Shown piece after piece: positions 25,328 through 38,139 of a stretch of 64,000 bases of DNA. The notes under the pieces are model-generated. The model saw only the letters and a program-made list of their open reading frames with translations. It did no database searches and was not told where the DNA came from. Position 1 is the stretch's first letter, and each line of letters starts with the position of its first letter. Made by a program: the position numbers and the translations under genes. The stretch comes from Loxodes magnus (taxonomy: Eukaryota; Ciliophora; Karyorelictea; Loxodida; Loxodidae): the NCBI GenBank assembly GCA_946699065.1, contig CAMPDV010000110.1, forward strand, positions 186,001 to 250,000, written 5' to 3'.

Positions 25328-27142
25328 TTTTAAATTATAATACTTAATATAAATTATTTTATACATAATGATCATCTTTTATTTATGCTTAAATAAACAA
25401 ACTCTATAAATACGCTCAATTGTATTGTTATAAGCCTTTTTTAACTAATTATCAAATTAAAGTCATAAAGACAATGATAGTTTGTACTTCAAGCAGTTTT
25501 CTTTTTTAATAAATTGAAATTCTGAAACTTTAAAATAGGAACTGAGCTTAACTTTCTCCCCCTTATTGGTAACATAATTTCTTTAGCTTATGCATTCTAA
25601 ACTTAAATTTAATTTTTTATAATTAAAATAGTTATTTAGAACCCATCTTAAAAAGGGATTATTAGATAGCTTTATTAAAAATACTTGAAAGCACTATTAA
25701 ATAACTCCTAAATATACCTGATAAACTATCAAAGGCAAAGTTTATATTGCTATATAGTAAGAAAGCTAAATACTCTAGATTCTAAGTAGATGTATCTACC
25801 TTAAATATTTACCTTATCCTATACTATAACTAAGATTATTGATTTTCAATTTCTTGTTTCAAATTTCTAAAGTATTTTTCTAACTATTTTATGATAAACC
25901 TTGAGAATCTTAAGTTTGAACAAGCTAAAAAAGTACTATAAAATTAAATTTTTTAAATGATGGAGGTTAGAGATTTTGAACGTACTTATGCATAAATTTA
26001 TTCTGCTTATAAGGGAAAATATTTGAAAATATTAGTTTGAGCAATTATATAAAATCATTATTCTTATCAATTTTAAAATAATGAATGAACAAAGCTTATT
26101 ATTTCTGTAGCTAGCATAGAATACAGAAAATAGGCTGCTTTTATTTTAGTATGGGAGTTTAATAAATGAAAATTTAGTATCAAAACTGATTTGATTTTTA
26201 AGTGAAAATTCTCTTATAGAATTGTATAAAATTATTGTTTAGCTTTCTTCCATCGTTTTTATAAAAAGCTAAGTGTAAATTCTAAACTCTTAATTTTAAA
26301 CGTTTAGAAATGGTTAAACTCATTTTAAGAGATTAAAAATAACCCTAATATTTCATAGGGAGCGTTATATTCTTAAATAGTAATGATAATTATTTTTGAA
26401 GCTATGACATAATTTTATTTTACAAAAGCCATTAAAAATACTAGAATCAAATTTAGACTTTTAATTTTCTTTTATTTATTACTTTCATAAAACTAGTACA
26501 GGAAGATTTTTCTTATTTAGTAGATATAGTTAATAGAATAAATCAGACAGTGAGAAAAATAGTGGCTATATAGAGAATTGACTATAAGCAAGGGAGTGGT
26601 AATTACATACGAACAGGTTTTTATCATCTAAATTTCTTTTAATTTTTGAGTCTATTGCAAGCAAATAAATTTTGACTTAAAGAGAAAAAGAAAAAGGAAT
26701 AATGAATAAATATCCCTTATCTCTAGAAGTAGATTAACATAGGATAATTGTTATAAATAAGCTTTTTATATCTTAGAATGATTGATAGAACTATTTAAGT
26801 CTTAACATTATAAGTAGATTAAGATTTTAAAGGTATTAGCAGTACTTACTTGTATAAATAAGGTTTAGTCAGTGTATAGATATAAATAATATCACTACAA
26901 TGGACTAAAGGGATATAATAAGGTATATAGTATATAATAAATATCTATAAGAGAGGAATAAGGATTCTAATGTAATAGACTTAAATAAAAATAATAGGAA
27001 TTTGATATATTTCTATCTGATAAACAGCTTTATATGTTTATATTTAAATTAGAAAGAGAAGATTAAAGATAAAGCGAAAAGGTAAATAAGTGATTATGAT
27101 TAAGGAAGTTTATAAAGAGATTTAATTAAATTAAAATTTTTA
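25328..27142. other. 1.8-kb intergenic region
   Basis: AT-rich. A frame starting near 25961 (MEVRDFERTYAQIYS) is coding-like for 25 codons, then meets many TGA codons, so I do not call it. Nothing else recognised. Confidence 0.4.
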
Positions 27143-28225
27143 ATGGAAAAAAGCTCTGAAGAAGAAGTTTATTATTTGTCTTTAAGTCAAGACTCAGAGT
27201 AATTTTTCTTTATACAGGATCATTACACTTAGCACCTCAAAGGGTGTCAAACTTTTCAGATCAGATCCTATTGAGTTTCTGTTTTTAAAAAGAGGAAGCT
27301 TTAAAATATCTGAATTATTGCTGCAATCCTAATTAATAGCTCTAGTAGGAACAGGCGAAACTCCCTAGCATTCTCCAAGATAATTGTTAATCACTAATAT
27401 AAAGGATGATTCTTAGATGTGTCAATTGAGTTTTGAATTAGAAATCCTAGGAATCAAAATTAATAAATCTCGCTTTCTAATTATATTGCCTAACAAAATT
27501 TATGTATATGACACCATGACCATGAATTTAATTTAATAGGTAACTACATGCGAAAACCTACAATGCTTATGTACTTTATCTCCAAACGCAGAAAAATGCT
27601 ACATGGTTTATCCCATTTCGAATGAGCAAGGAAGCTTAGCTATTCTTGACTGCTATAACATGAAATTAAGAGAGAGTTGCTTTGTTGCTCACAAACATCC
27701 AATATAGTGCGCAGAAATATCGTAAAATGGAGAATGGCTTGCTACTGCAAGCTAAAGAGGAACTCTAATCAGAATATGAAAAATTCCTGAGATGTAAAGA
27801 ATATACAGCTTCAAGCGAGGTATTTAGCAGGCTATCATTTGAAATTTAAAGTTTTAGTTTTCAGATAACTTTTTAGTGGCTCCATCTTCAAGCGGAACAG
27901 TCCACATCTTTAAACTTTAATAATAATAAGTAGAGGAAAAGTCTTGGTTTAGTAAACTTGGAGGATTCGCTTCTTCTGTACTTCCAAAAACAGCCTAAGA
28001 TTCTGTAAACTCAAGCAAAGCTTTTATCACTTTAAGAACAGGATTTTAGGGGAAAATATTTGTAGCAGGGTATTTAGACAAGAAAAACAAAGTAATTTTT
28101 AAGTTTAGGCAATAACAGTAAACAAGGCAGGAGCTTATTAATAATATGTACTTGATTTGACTAAAGGAGGAGACGGAAATCTTACTCAAGAATGTATTTT
28201 GTTCGACATTACAAAAAACAATTGA
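27143..28225 (+). CDS. ATG18: PROPPIN (Atg18/WIPI family) autophagy protein, 348 aa
   Basis: Seven-bladed beta-propeller that binds phosphoinositides in autophagosome formation. Family marks in order: STSKGVKLFRSDPIEF (blade 1-2), IALVGTG, IYVYDTMTMNL, the blade with CAEISQNGEWLATASQRGTLIRIWK, and the lipid-binding motif as SFKRGIQQAIIW near residue 216 (Lys in place of the first Arg of FRRG), then SSSGTVHIFKL and a C-terminal LDLTKGGDGNL. Two introns, 27199..27217 (19 nt) and 28092..28108 (17 nt), are each required to keep the propeller in frame. Trp residues in RIWK and IIW are written TGA. Length is normal for the family. Confidence 0.93.
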
Positions 28226-28548
28226 GTCTATTTAACCATTATCTTTTACTTGAATAATATCGTTTACTCATATCTATAACTTTACCTTTCTTCTTTACTA
28301 ACTAAATAATATATCCCTCCCAGTCTAAACTAGCTATAATAAATAAGGCTTATTAATAGACTATTTAAGCAATGATTTCAAAAGATATGATAATACGATG
28401 AATAATAGAATAAGCAGATTCATAGATAAATAGCTAAGAAAATTAAATCATAATGAATCTTAAGAAATTTATTAACGAGAAGTTTTAAAATTTAAAAGCC
28501 TTAAGAACGTTAAATCATATAAGAAGAAAATAATTTTGAAATTACATT
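28226..28548. other. Short intergenic region
   Basis: AT-rich spacer between the PROPPIN stop and the next ATG; no feature seen. Confidence 0.45.
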
Positions 28549-29175
28549 ATGTCTGAGAAAATTAACTCTACATAAATAGGCCTTAAGTATTATTAAAAAG
28601 TATCTCCGTTTCAGCCCAATAATCGATTGAGCGCTAAACAAGATTTGATAGTTGAATACTCGGATGAATTTTTTAACTTCTACTCGAGTGAAGAAGAGGA
28701 TCAAGAAAATTAAGAATTTGTTTAGAAATCTAAGAATAAAAGCAAGAGGAATAACTCCAAAAAGTCCAAAAATTAATCTACTAAATCGAAAATTGTAAAA
28801 CCACAAAATAATTTAAACTTCCCTCCTCCAAGGCCTAAAAACCCTATCGTCAAAAATTTTTAGTTTCTAGAGGATAAAGCTAACTTACCTTTAGACCCAC
28901 TTCTCTAAAAACTAAGAAAGAAAGACGTTGGGATAAATATAGCAATGGGAATATGTAATAACTCAAACTTATCAACAGCAGACAGCGAAAATATCTCATC
29001 TTATGATATATCTCCTTTAGGTAACTAGCAATTTTAAATTTAAACAACACAATTATATAAGCAAATAAATGAAAAAGATAGCAAAATAACAACCTTACAG
29101 ATAAAAAATAGTGAGAAGTATAGTATTTTAAATACGAATGAAAATGAAGAGGATAGATAATTAATATTAAAATGA
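28549..29175 (+). CDS. Low-complexity acidic/basic protein, 208 aa
   Basis: Unrecognised. Starts MSEKINSTQIGLKYYQK; contains an acidic patch YSSEEEDQENQEF next to a Lys/Ser-rich stretch (KSKNKSKRNNSKKSKNQ), a proline motif FPPPRPKNP that could bind SH3- or WW-like domains, and a helical C-terminus. It is intronless, on the same strand as its neighbours, and ends at TGA. Likely intrinsically disordered; function unknown. Confidence 0.65.
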
Positions 29176-30352
29176 AGAACTATTTGTTAATAAATTTCTG
29201 TATATTTGAATAATGCTTCACACCTTATCTCGTTAAATCTTTTACTTATATCCTATATATTTTTGATAAAAGATATCTAGGATTTATTTATAAAAAGTTC
29301 CTATTAAAATGTAGAGTTTTAGCATTTAATGATGCTTAAAATAGAGAATATTAAGATGAAAACATAAAAGAGGAAATGCTATTATAAGAGTATAAATGTA
29401 AGACTCTCCATAAATTACTTATAATATGAATGCTTAAAATCTAGCTTAACTGGATATTTATTAAAGTTAAAAATTCATATATATAATTGCTATTTCACAC
29501 TCAGTACTAATTAAGAATTTTTACTGCATAGTAATGAATTTTCTCAGTTCTGTTAATATCTTCTATATTATACTAATGCTTATTTTTTACATAATTATAG
29601 CCATTTAAGTTTTAATAACTATTAAGATAAGTTGTTACTAATAAAGAGTAGGATTATATTAATAACTTATTATCTATGATTAAAAGGCTTTCTATATATA
29701 ATAATGATAGTATTGTGAACTATCTGATTAGCTTTCCAAATCAATTGCCAGAATTCTCTTTTAGAAATCCCTATTTAGGCTTATTTATTTGGTGATCAAA
29801 GCAAAAGTATAAAATTGATTAATTACAAATCCAATAATTTACTATAAAGTATCTCAATTATTAGCTTTACTATTGAAGGATATATAGCACTGCTTAGCAA
29901 GCTTTAAAGGATAGTAACTTATAGCTTTATTTTAATAGCTTATTATGTGTATCAATATGCTCTTTATTTATATTAAATGGGAGATATTGATATCGTGGAT
30001 TTAATAGTTAAGTTATAGGGATACAAGTGAATATCTTTAGTTTTACTCTGCAGATGGAGGATATGATAAAACCTATAGCTGGTACAATGATAAAATAGAT
30101 AGAGATACTGATTCCTAGTTAGGAGCTAGAATTAAATAATAAAGTAAATTAGAAATAAATTGGATATAAACCATTCATTTTGCTCTATAACACATAAAAG
30201 CTAAATTTGAAACTGAGAACTAAATAAATTAAAGAAGGGAACTGGATAGATAGAGTAGAATGACATATTTAAAGAATAAAGTAATGATTTTAGTTGAAAG
30301 GGTTTTTAATTAAATATTAGCTTAATAACAAATAGTAGTTTAATTAATAAAA
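29176..30352. other. Intergenic, nothing recognised
   Basis: AT-rich 1.2-kb spacer upstream of the kinase gene. No supported frame on either strand. Confidence 0.45.
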
Positions 30353-32385
30353 ATGCGAAATAACTAACCCGTAAGCTTAATTTAATTATTCTTCAGAAAT
30401 AAAAAATACTCTTCACTTCTCCCTCAGTCGCAGCAGGCAAGGAATAAGAACCCTCAAGAAACGACTTTGTTTCACTTACTGGAAAACCTATTGGTGAAGG
30501 TGCTTTTGGTGATGTATGGAAAGTACGTCATAAAGCATCTGGGTAATTTTATTATAATTAGAAATGTCTTCGCTATAAAATGTGTTCTGAAATCAAAAAT
30601 AATTGAGTGCAAAATGCAGGAATAATTGAACAGAGAAATAAGGATAATGTATAGCTTAAACCATCCTAATATAATTAAACTTTTTAATCATTTCGAAGAT
30701 AATGATTTCTGCTACTTAATTCTCGAGTTCGCTCCTAATGAAAGCTTGTGGTCCTTTTTAAATCGTAAAAAGACACTAGATGAAGCTACAGCTGCTTAAT
30801 ATATTAGGGAGATGGCATTAGCAGTTGAATACTTGCATAATAAAGATCCTCCAATTATTCATAGAGATATCAAACCTGAAAACATCTTATTAGATTCTAA
30901 TTTCTCTGCTAAATTATGCGATTTCGGCTGGAGCAACTTCTTCAACGAAGATAGAACAAGAAAAACTTATTGTGGTACTCTAGACTATCTTGCTCCAGAA
31001 ATGATTAAAAAGCAAGGGCATAATACATCTTTAGACTTGTGGAATTTAGGAGTTTTGCTTTATGAATTACTGACAGGGAAAGCTCCATTCTAAGGCAAAA
31101 ATTAATAGGAGCTTTTTGAAAAGTAACTATATAAGCATATAGGATAACTAAAGTCCAAATCAATTGGCCTAAAGGATTTCCTCCATTGGCTAAGGATTTA
31201 ATTTTGAGACTTCTTAAAACTAACCCAGAAGAACGTATTTCAATCTAAGAATTACTGAATCATAGATGAACTAAATCTCATAGTCCTATTAGAGAAACAG
31301 TTACCAATGACACAAGTACAAGAGAAAAACTTCCTGATAGTAAGAATTTTATTTGCAGATGAAGGGGAAATTTAGTTGAAAGAGAATGATTATGTTGTAG
31401 TTTCAACTCCTTAATCAAAGTTACAATACCAGAACTTAAAGATTCAGGAGACTGTTAATCTTAATCAAACTGAGGAAGTAAAAGTCAACATTTCAAATTA
31501 GTAGGTAGAGTAACCTAGCGCTCCTTAGCTAGAGTTTTAAGAAAGCACAACAGAAAGTTCTTAAAGCACTCAGTAATAAGCAGCTGTAAGTATTTTGAAA
31601 TAATACTATAGACGGAAACTGAAATCGAGAAGTTTAACCAAAAAATATAAGATTTAGAAGAAAAGATAACTAATCCTGAGGTTTAGAGCACCTAATAAAG
31701 AGGAATATTGCTATAGAAAATGATTGATTAACTATAGCAAAAGGAAACAGATATAAAAACAACAAAGACATAAATTGAAGAAGTAAAGCTTAAAATTAAA
31801 GAAGTAGAATAAGATTTTAATGGATGTGATGCTGATTAAGCAAAAGACAAGGATGAATATAGCACATTATGCAAGCTGAAACTTCTTCTAAAACATAGCT
31901 TATTACACTAAGTAAATGTATCTAAAGATGAGCTTGAGTTACTTAAAGCTCATTTGACTGAGATGAATCAATAGAAGCAAAGTAAACTAGATGAACAATA
32001 AGTTACATACTGCAAGGAATCTTTAAGCAAGCTTAATTCTCAACTCAATTTCGAATCTAACTTACAGCAATATTTAGGCAGCTACGAAGCATAGTAGCAA
32101 AAACTGGCGGAACAATGCAAGAAATTAGGTTTATAATAAGAAGTTGATACTTCGAGTTCATCAAGTGGTTTGACGAACGTAATAGATCAGAATTAGAATT
32201 AAGAAGGAAATTCTTAACTTTAGTAGAAACTAAAAGAGAGCTAGGAGTAGTTAGCAAAATATAAAGAGTAGATATAGATTATTAAGAAGTTCTGGGATAT
32301 AGATAAATAAAAATTAGAGGATATGAAAAAACAAGTTTCAAACTACGAGAACATAGTTAACAACTATCATTAGAATTTTAAATGA
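30353..32385 (+). CDS. Aurora-type Ser/Thr kinase with long coiled-coil tail, 640 aa
   Basis: Protein kinase, domain about residues 30-290: glycine loop GKPIGEGAFGDVWKV, catalytic Lys in VFAIKCV, HRDIKPENILL, and the Aurora hallmarks DFGWS and RKTYCGTLDYLAPEMI in the activation segment, ending PEERISIQELLNHRW. All catalytic residues are present, so it should be active. The C-terminal 350 residues are a Gln/Glu/Lys-rich region with a coiled coil at about 370-635, which ordinary Auroras lack. Five introns were needed: 30371..30396, 30543..30561, 31123..31142, 31340..31358 and 31586..31611 (26, 19, 20, 19, 26 nt); the spliced length is exactly in frame. Aurora kinases act in mitosis and cilium disassembly; this one's role is not known. 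Confidence 0.9.
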
Positions 32386-32990
32386 AAATTTTAATTTACA
32401 ATTAATATAATAATGCTACATCTATTAACTATCAACTCATTATGAAAGCTTCACTTTATACTAATTGAATCATGGTATATATCAACTTTGTAAGTTAAGA
32501 ACTTAAATAGAGCTAGAGTTCTGGGTAGAGCTAAAAGTTATACTAGACAGAAATTTTAAAGTTTACCAATAGAATTAAATGGATTTGTAAACTAGGAAAA
32601 GGTTAAGTTTTATTATTGAGGATTAATATATTACTTAGGTTAATTATGGAAATATCAATCTAACTCCAAATACATTAAAGGTATGATTGCCATACTATGA
32701 TTTTCAATTATTATAACTTGAATCATATAAATTGTAAACTAGCGCTCATTTCATTTATTATATCAATAATTATCTTATCTAATTAAGATTGTAATATTTC
32801 ATTGCTTTGTAAGGAGAAAGAGTAAGGGAATAGATAAAAACCTAAGTATGAGATAAGAACTATAGCTATTAGTAACTTCATAAGTTTGTACTTAATATAC
32901 TAATAAACTGTCTAACTTGTAAGGCTTTTTTAAGAGTGTTTTGCTTATAAGTGGTGAAGAGAAATAGTCAATTATTTAAGTTTAATAAAA
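32386..32990. other. Intergenic, nothing recognised
   Basis: AT-rich spacer between the kinase stop and the next start; no supported gene. Confidence 0.45.
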
Positions 32991-33805
32991 ATGATAAGGA
33001 GAGTTTTGAGTCACAATTTTCCAAAAAACCTCATAACTCCTTTTTTAAGATCTAAAGAGTAAGGTATTTAATAAATAGACCAATAGGTTCTTAGTCAAAA
33101 AGTGATTAATCATTAACATTCAAAATTTAGTAATAAAGATCTTCTAAGAAAGCACAAGTAGAACAATAAATTCAAATTTAGTAAAAAGATGATTTTAGTA
33201 CTCCAGAAGCTGACAGATTAGTATGAACTGAATTTTAAAGGCCTAATAATGTAGCTATTGTAATTTATCTAGCGTTTATTCCAGGAGCTTATGCCCTTTT
33301 AAAACTACTGATATCAGATTATTATACCGAAGAATATAAAAGAACTTTAAAATTTATATATTCATGGATTGTTGGAACAAATATCTTTATTGTAAGTTTT
33401 TATTATTTCTAGTGCTCCACTCCTTTTGCTATGGAAGCTATCAAATATAACAAAACCACTTATTAGTATTACACTATCACTAAGCCATAATTTGTAGGGG
33501 TCCCAAGACTGATTGCTACTCTTGCTCCATTAGCTATTTAATATCCCTTTTATAAAGCTGTAAAGGAATTAGACTATGATGGTATCTTTAAGTTTTTGAT
33601 AGGATTAGGAGTTATGTTTGGATATGATTTATACTTAAGTGGGAAAGGATTAATTCCTTATTGACTATTAAAAGTAAGAGCTTTATGGTTAGTATACACT
33701 AATGCAATATGCGTATTCACTATTTACAGTCTATACACAATGAAAGATGATGCTGAACGAAAAGATGCTCTGATTATACAAAGCCAAGATAACGAGTCTT
33801 AATGA
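32991..33805 (+). CDS. TMEM69/DUF3429-like mitochondrial membrane protein, 257 aa
   Basis: Begins MIRRVLSHNFPKNLITPF, a basic amphipathic stretch typical of a mitochondrial presequence. After a Gln-rich linker come about five hydrophobic segments, with VAIVIYLAFIPGAYALLKL first, FIYSWIVGTNIFI second, and a last block GLIPYWLLKVRALWLVYTNA that resembles the G-L-x-P-x-W-x-L-x-x-R ending of the DUF3429/TMEM69 family. Intron 1 is 33059..33078 (20 nt). A second GTAAGT...CTAG element, 33392..33412, is 21 nt with no TGA, so splicing or retention both keep the frame (257 or 264 aa). Family assignment is from remembered pattern and should be treated as probable. Confidence 0.7.
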
Positions 33806-34160
33806 ATACTAGCTATTTAAATACCTTTAATAAAATTGTAGTTATTCATGCTAATCTCTATTAACCTTCATCCTCTAGTTCTTCAAGCTGGGTATAACCT
33901 AATTACCTAATATCAGGTAAACTGAATATTTACTCTACTCTAATCATCTTTTGACGTAGAACTTCAAAAGCTATTGACTACATTAATCGAGTATCTACAA
34001 TATAAAAGAATAAGAATGTAAGATATTTAAATAGCTTCTATACTTAAATCACCAAGTTTAGTATCTTCTCCTTTTAGAAGTGATAAAGCTAATTTTATTA
34101 TTTATTAAATAGCATTATTAGCATTATTAGCATATAAATATAGTAAGAACTAAATCTAAA
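33806..34160. other. Intergenic spacer with a short ATTATTAGC repeat
   Basis: AT-rich spacer. Just before the next gene (about 34105-34130) the unit ATTATTAGC recurs two to three times. No gene seen. Confidence 0.45.
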
Positions 34161-36221
34161 ATGTCCAAAAAAAGAGCTTAATCTGTAGTAAATGAGTCTA
34201 GTATTAGAATTTTAGATAAAGAGTAATTAATATTTAAGCATTAGTTAGCCTTTTATGACATACTTATTAAAGCTGCTTTGTAGTAGCAAGTTTCTCTTAC
34301 TATACCTGAAACTTTAATATCCAATCCTACTACTTAAAAGACGATCCTAATTTGTACTAATTATGAAAGTGGAAAGCTGCTGGTGTAAGAAGGTATAACC
34401 TAATAATAAGTATTTGAGTCTTTTTAATTCTTTAAGAAGCTTAATAAAGGTATCCCGCCAATAGTAGTTCATAAAGCTTAAAAGTAAAGAGATAGTTGAA
34501 CTGATAGATGCGTTCCTATGATTGATGATTAAGCTTGTCTAGAGTATTGAAAGGCAGCTAAATCTAGTAAAAGGTTTATTCTATTGTAGAGATTTATCCT
34601 ACCTTAAGGTAAATATGTAAGTGTTATTAGAGTTTAATGAAACCTTTTAACTTAGAAATTTGTTAAATAGGCTATTATCAATAACTAGTAATCAAATTAC
34701 CTATATGAAAACTAGCAAGAGCAAAGCATTTCATAAACTCAGTAGCTAAATCCAGATTAGCCAGCTAGTTAAAAATGTAAAGGAAATAATCCTAATAATC
34801 CTAATAATCTATAAGAACTAGATGAAAACTAACTTAGAGCTAGATTTTGCATCATTTAGTAGAAGTAAAAGGATTATTTAGTTCATTAAGTCTAGAATTC
34901 AAAGTAAATTGAAGATATGATGAGCAGTATTTTAGAGGTAGTTAGCAATGCAACGAAGAAGCTTAAAATAGTGGAGGTGATTTGTGATTTTATTATTGAT
35001 AGTAAGGGAAAACCTTATTTTATAAATCTTAAGAAGTATAATGTATATATACCTGGATTTGTTAGATAGATCTAACTAGCTCCTTCTAAAACTCAACTTG
35101 CTAGAAAGATTAATTAAAACTAAGCTTCGATCTAATGTAAAGAGTTTGGTAAGGTTGAGAAGCGAAGAAGTAACTCTTAAGATAATCAAGTTACTGAACA
35201 AATTAATAAGCAAAGGATGATGACTATTTCAAGTGCTGCTGATATAAATACAAAACAGTCAAATAGTACAATGATTTAGAAAGTAAAATAGTTCCATGAA
35301 AAATATAAAAAAGTCTAGGTCCATAACAGAAAATTATCTACCTTAAGTATAAATAATACATTAGATAAGGATACAGAAAGTTCAAATCAGATATATTAGA
35401 AGACGAAAAGTTAGAAGTAATTAGATTTATCACAATTAAAGTTAAAGCACTTGAAATAAAGTTAAAGTTAGTAAAAAATTAGCATCTTTTAGTAAGATAA
35501 TAGCAGTATGAAAGCTTAAAAGTGTAACCAGAATGCTTATCAAGGATTGTCAAAAATTCCTACTCCTACCAATACATTATCTGATAAAGCATTTAAGCAA
35601 CTAAAGAGAATTAACTCTAGTATTTCAATTTTAAGCTAGAATAGAAAAAACCTGAACTCTAGTTTCTAGAGTGATGATTCAAACTTATCAAGCAAATCTG
35701 AAAAAGCTCAGCCTTTTTAATTAAAAAGTAGAGATTTACTCCATAGAGAAAATTAAAACTCGCAAAATAGCCAAAAGCTAAATTTAAACATTCAATAATT
35801 AAACCTCAAAAAGTAAACTAATATTAACTAAATAGCACTGCAATCTGGCTTAAATTATAAGAAGAAAATTGAATTAACTAATTCCTCGAAGTTTAAACAT
35901 TCTGAGGGAAAGTCACTTTTAATAACTCCTTTAAGTGAATAACAGAAAGAAAGCAAAAAAGAGGATGAGATAATAAAAGAAGAAATAGATTAAATCAATT
36001 AGTAACTAACAAGAGCTACTAAGTCTTCAAAATGCATAAATATTTCTAGTGAGTAAACTGAGAGAATTGCGAAAGAGATTTCTAATTCTCCTAAAGTGCC
36101 TCCTATAAAAAACTTCTAGCTAGCGGTTTAAAAGCAAGCTGAGATAGCAGAGTTAATGATTAGAAAGGCCTAAGAGTAATTAAAGAAGAATAGACGGGTG
36201 CTTAATAATAAGGGTTTTTGA
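34161..36221 (+). CDS. Gln/Ser/Lys-rich protein with a small ordered N-terminal part, 686 aa
   Basis: Unrecognised. The first 320 residues look folded: LAFYDILIKAA, QRFILPQGKYVSVIRVQWN and a distinctive beta segment ICDFIIDSKGKPYFINLKK that reads like a conserved motif (its D-F-x-x-D-x-x-G-K-P layout faintly recalls the metal/ATP site of tubulin-tyrosine-ligase-like enzymes, not enough to assign). Residues 210-225 repeat PNN. The remainder is a disordered Ser/Gln/Lys-rich tail ending NRRVLNNKGF. No introns; exact frame from ATG to TGA. Likely cytoskeletal or signalling, by composition only. Confidence 0.8.
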
Positions 36222-36962
36222 ACCAACTATAGAGTATTTATGTGTATAACATTATACTATCATTTTAATTGTATCTATACTCAATGTTGCTTCGTTTATA
36301 CTATCTACTATATCAAAGCAGGGTTTTCTACTAACATCTAATTAAATATAATTCTAACAATCTTTAATAGCAATCAAATGCAAAATTTTTCAACTATCTT
36401 TTAGCTTTAAAAACCATAAAAGCTTTATAAAGTAAGGGTGGATATGAATGGCCTCTGTAATTATTGAAATTGATAAGCAAATACTATGCATAAAATCCAT
36501 TTTAAAAGTTAAGTTTAAGGAATAGATTTAAGATAGAATAAATAAAGAAAGCATAAATTCCTAGTTATACTTTAAATTACAGACACTAAGTATATTTCGA
36601 ATAAACTGAATAACTATTTATATAATAAGAATTAGTTACTTTAAATCATAGATAAAAGATATCATCAAGTTTATAAAATCAAAAGTTAAATCTGCTTGTG
36701 ATATTGACTATATTTATGTAAATTAAATTAGCAAGTTATAGAAATTTCAAATTATTGGAATAAAGAAAGTTTTAAGGTAATAAAGCAAATAAACTAAGAA
36801 ATCAAGTGAGGTTTTTTATATAAAGGTGTATAGATGTACATAATTGATTAACCAAATGATAAGGTATAATATAGTTGATATGATAATTGAAGTATGAGCA
36901 TGAGATTTAAAAAGAGAAATTGTAATTAAATAAACTTTATTTATGTCTTTTATTTAACAAAA
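36222..36962. other. Intergenic, nothing recognised
   Basis: AT-rich spacer with no supported frame. Confidence 0.45.
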
Positions 36963-38062
36963 ATGGGAAAGCAAGAAAGTAAGTAGTCTACACCAAATGC
37001 TTCAGATGTTTTTCTTTCTTAGAAAAGCTAAGCAAGCTAACTTTCTAGTAATAATTGCTATTGTGAGCCTTAAAATAAATAGTCAGTTTAGACATCTTCC
37101 TAATAGTCTTGCCCTGCTCATTAAGTAGAAGAGACTAAAAGAAATTTTAGATCTTAATATTTTAGAAAAGTAGGAGTAATATAACCAAGTGTAAAAATCG
37201 CTGAGCCTTATTTGAATATGAATGCTTAAGATTTTAAAGTTCCTAAGTGAATGAAAGGCAAAAGTACAACTGAGGAAGCACCTAAATCAATCTCTATCAA
37301 TCCTACAGATGAAATAGCTTAAATAGAAGCCGAAAGTGAGTTTTACTCTCTAAACTACATAACAAAGAAGACAAACGACTAGATTAGAATGCAGTTCCTT
37401 AAAAGAATCGCTAAAGAAAACATTTGGATTGCACCAAGTTAGAAAAAAGCTGTTTGTCAGAGCATTATAATATTTGACTGGGATGATACTCTATTATGTA
37501 CTACCTATCTAAACTGTCGAGAAGATAATATGAACATTTAAAATCCCTCAGTTCTAAAGTAGCTTGAAAATTTGGGTAAATCTGTATGTAATTTGCTATC
37601 CATTAGCTAAAATTTAGGTCAAAATTTCATTATCACAAATGCTATGAAGGGATGGGTTGAATTTTCAGCTCATCAATGGATTCCTGAAATTCTCTAATAC
37701 TTAGAAAAGATGACGATAATTAGTGCTAGGAATGAGTGAGAAGAAAAATTTCCTAATGACTTTCATTAATGGAAAATAGAAGCTTTCTTGGAAATGACTA
37801 AGAACTTTGATACAGACACTATAACAAATATAGTCTGTCTTGGTGATTCTGATATTGAAATGGATGCTGGGCATACTTTAGCAAAGTAAGACATTATTTC
37901 AGATAATATGCAAATGCTTGTATAAAAACAATTAAATTTCGAGAAAGCCCAAATCCAGAAGAACTAGTTAAGCAACTACAGCTAGTAGCTGAAAAATTCG
38001 AAAGCATTTGCACAAGTGGAAAGAATCTTACAATTAGATTGGAAAGAAAGCAAAGAAACTGA
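36963..38062 (+). CDS. HAD-like hydrolase/phosphatase, N-myristoylation candidate, 360 aa
   Basis: Haloacid-dehalogenase superfamily protein, likely a phosphatase. Motif I IIIFDWDDTLLCTT at about residue 171 has the two catalytic aspartates, motif II is in FIITNAMKGW, a Lys is available in the HQWK segment, and motif IV is CLGDSDIEMDA. The type resembles a HAD family of alveolates with DWDDTL. The N-terminal 140 residues are disordered, starting MGKQES, a Gly2/Ser6 pattern for N-myristoylation. One 17-nt intron, 37886..37902, lies after TLAK and joins to QYANACIKTIKF; the frame is exact with it removed. Substrate unknown. Confidence 0.85.
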
Positions 38063-38139
38063 TTTGTTTTATATCTCATGATAAATTTGTAAATTATATC
38101 AGTTATATAATATAACCTAAACAATTATTCAAAAGTACT

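Noticed and set aside
30812-31093. Stand-alone kinase fragment of 93 aa
   Set aside because: It is only the piece of the Aurora-type kinase that happens to lack TAA/TAG/TGA.
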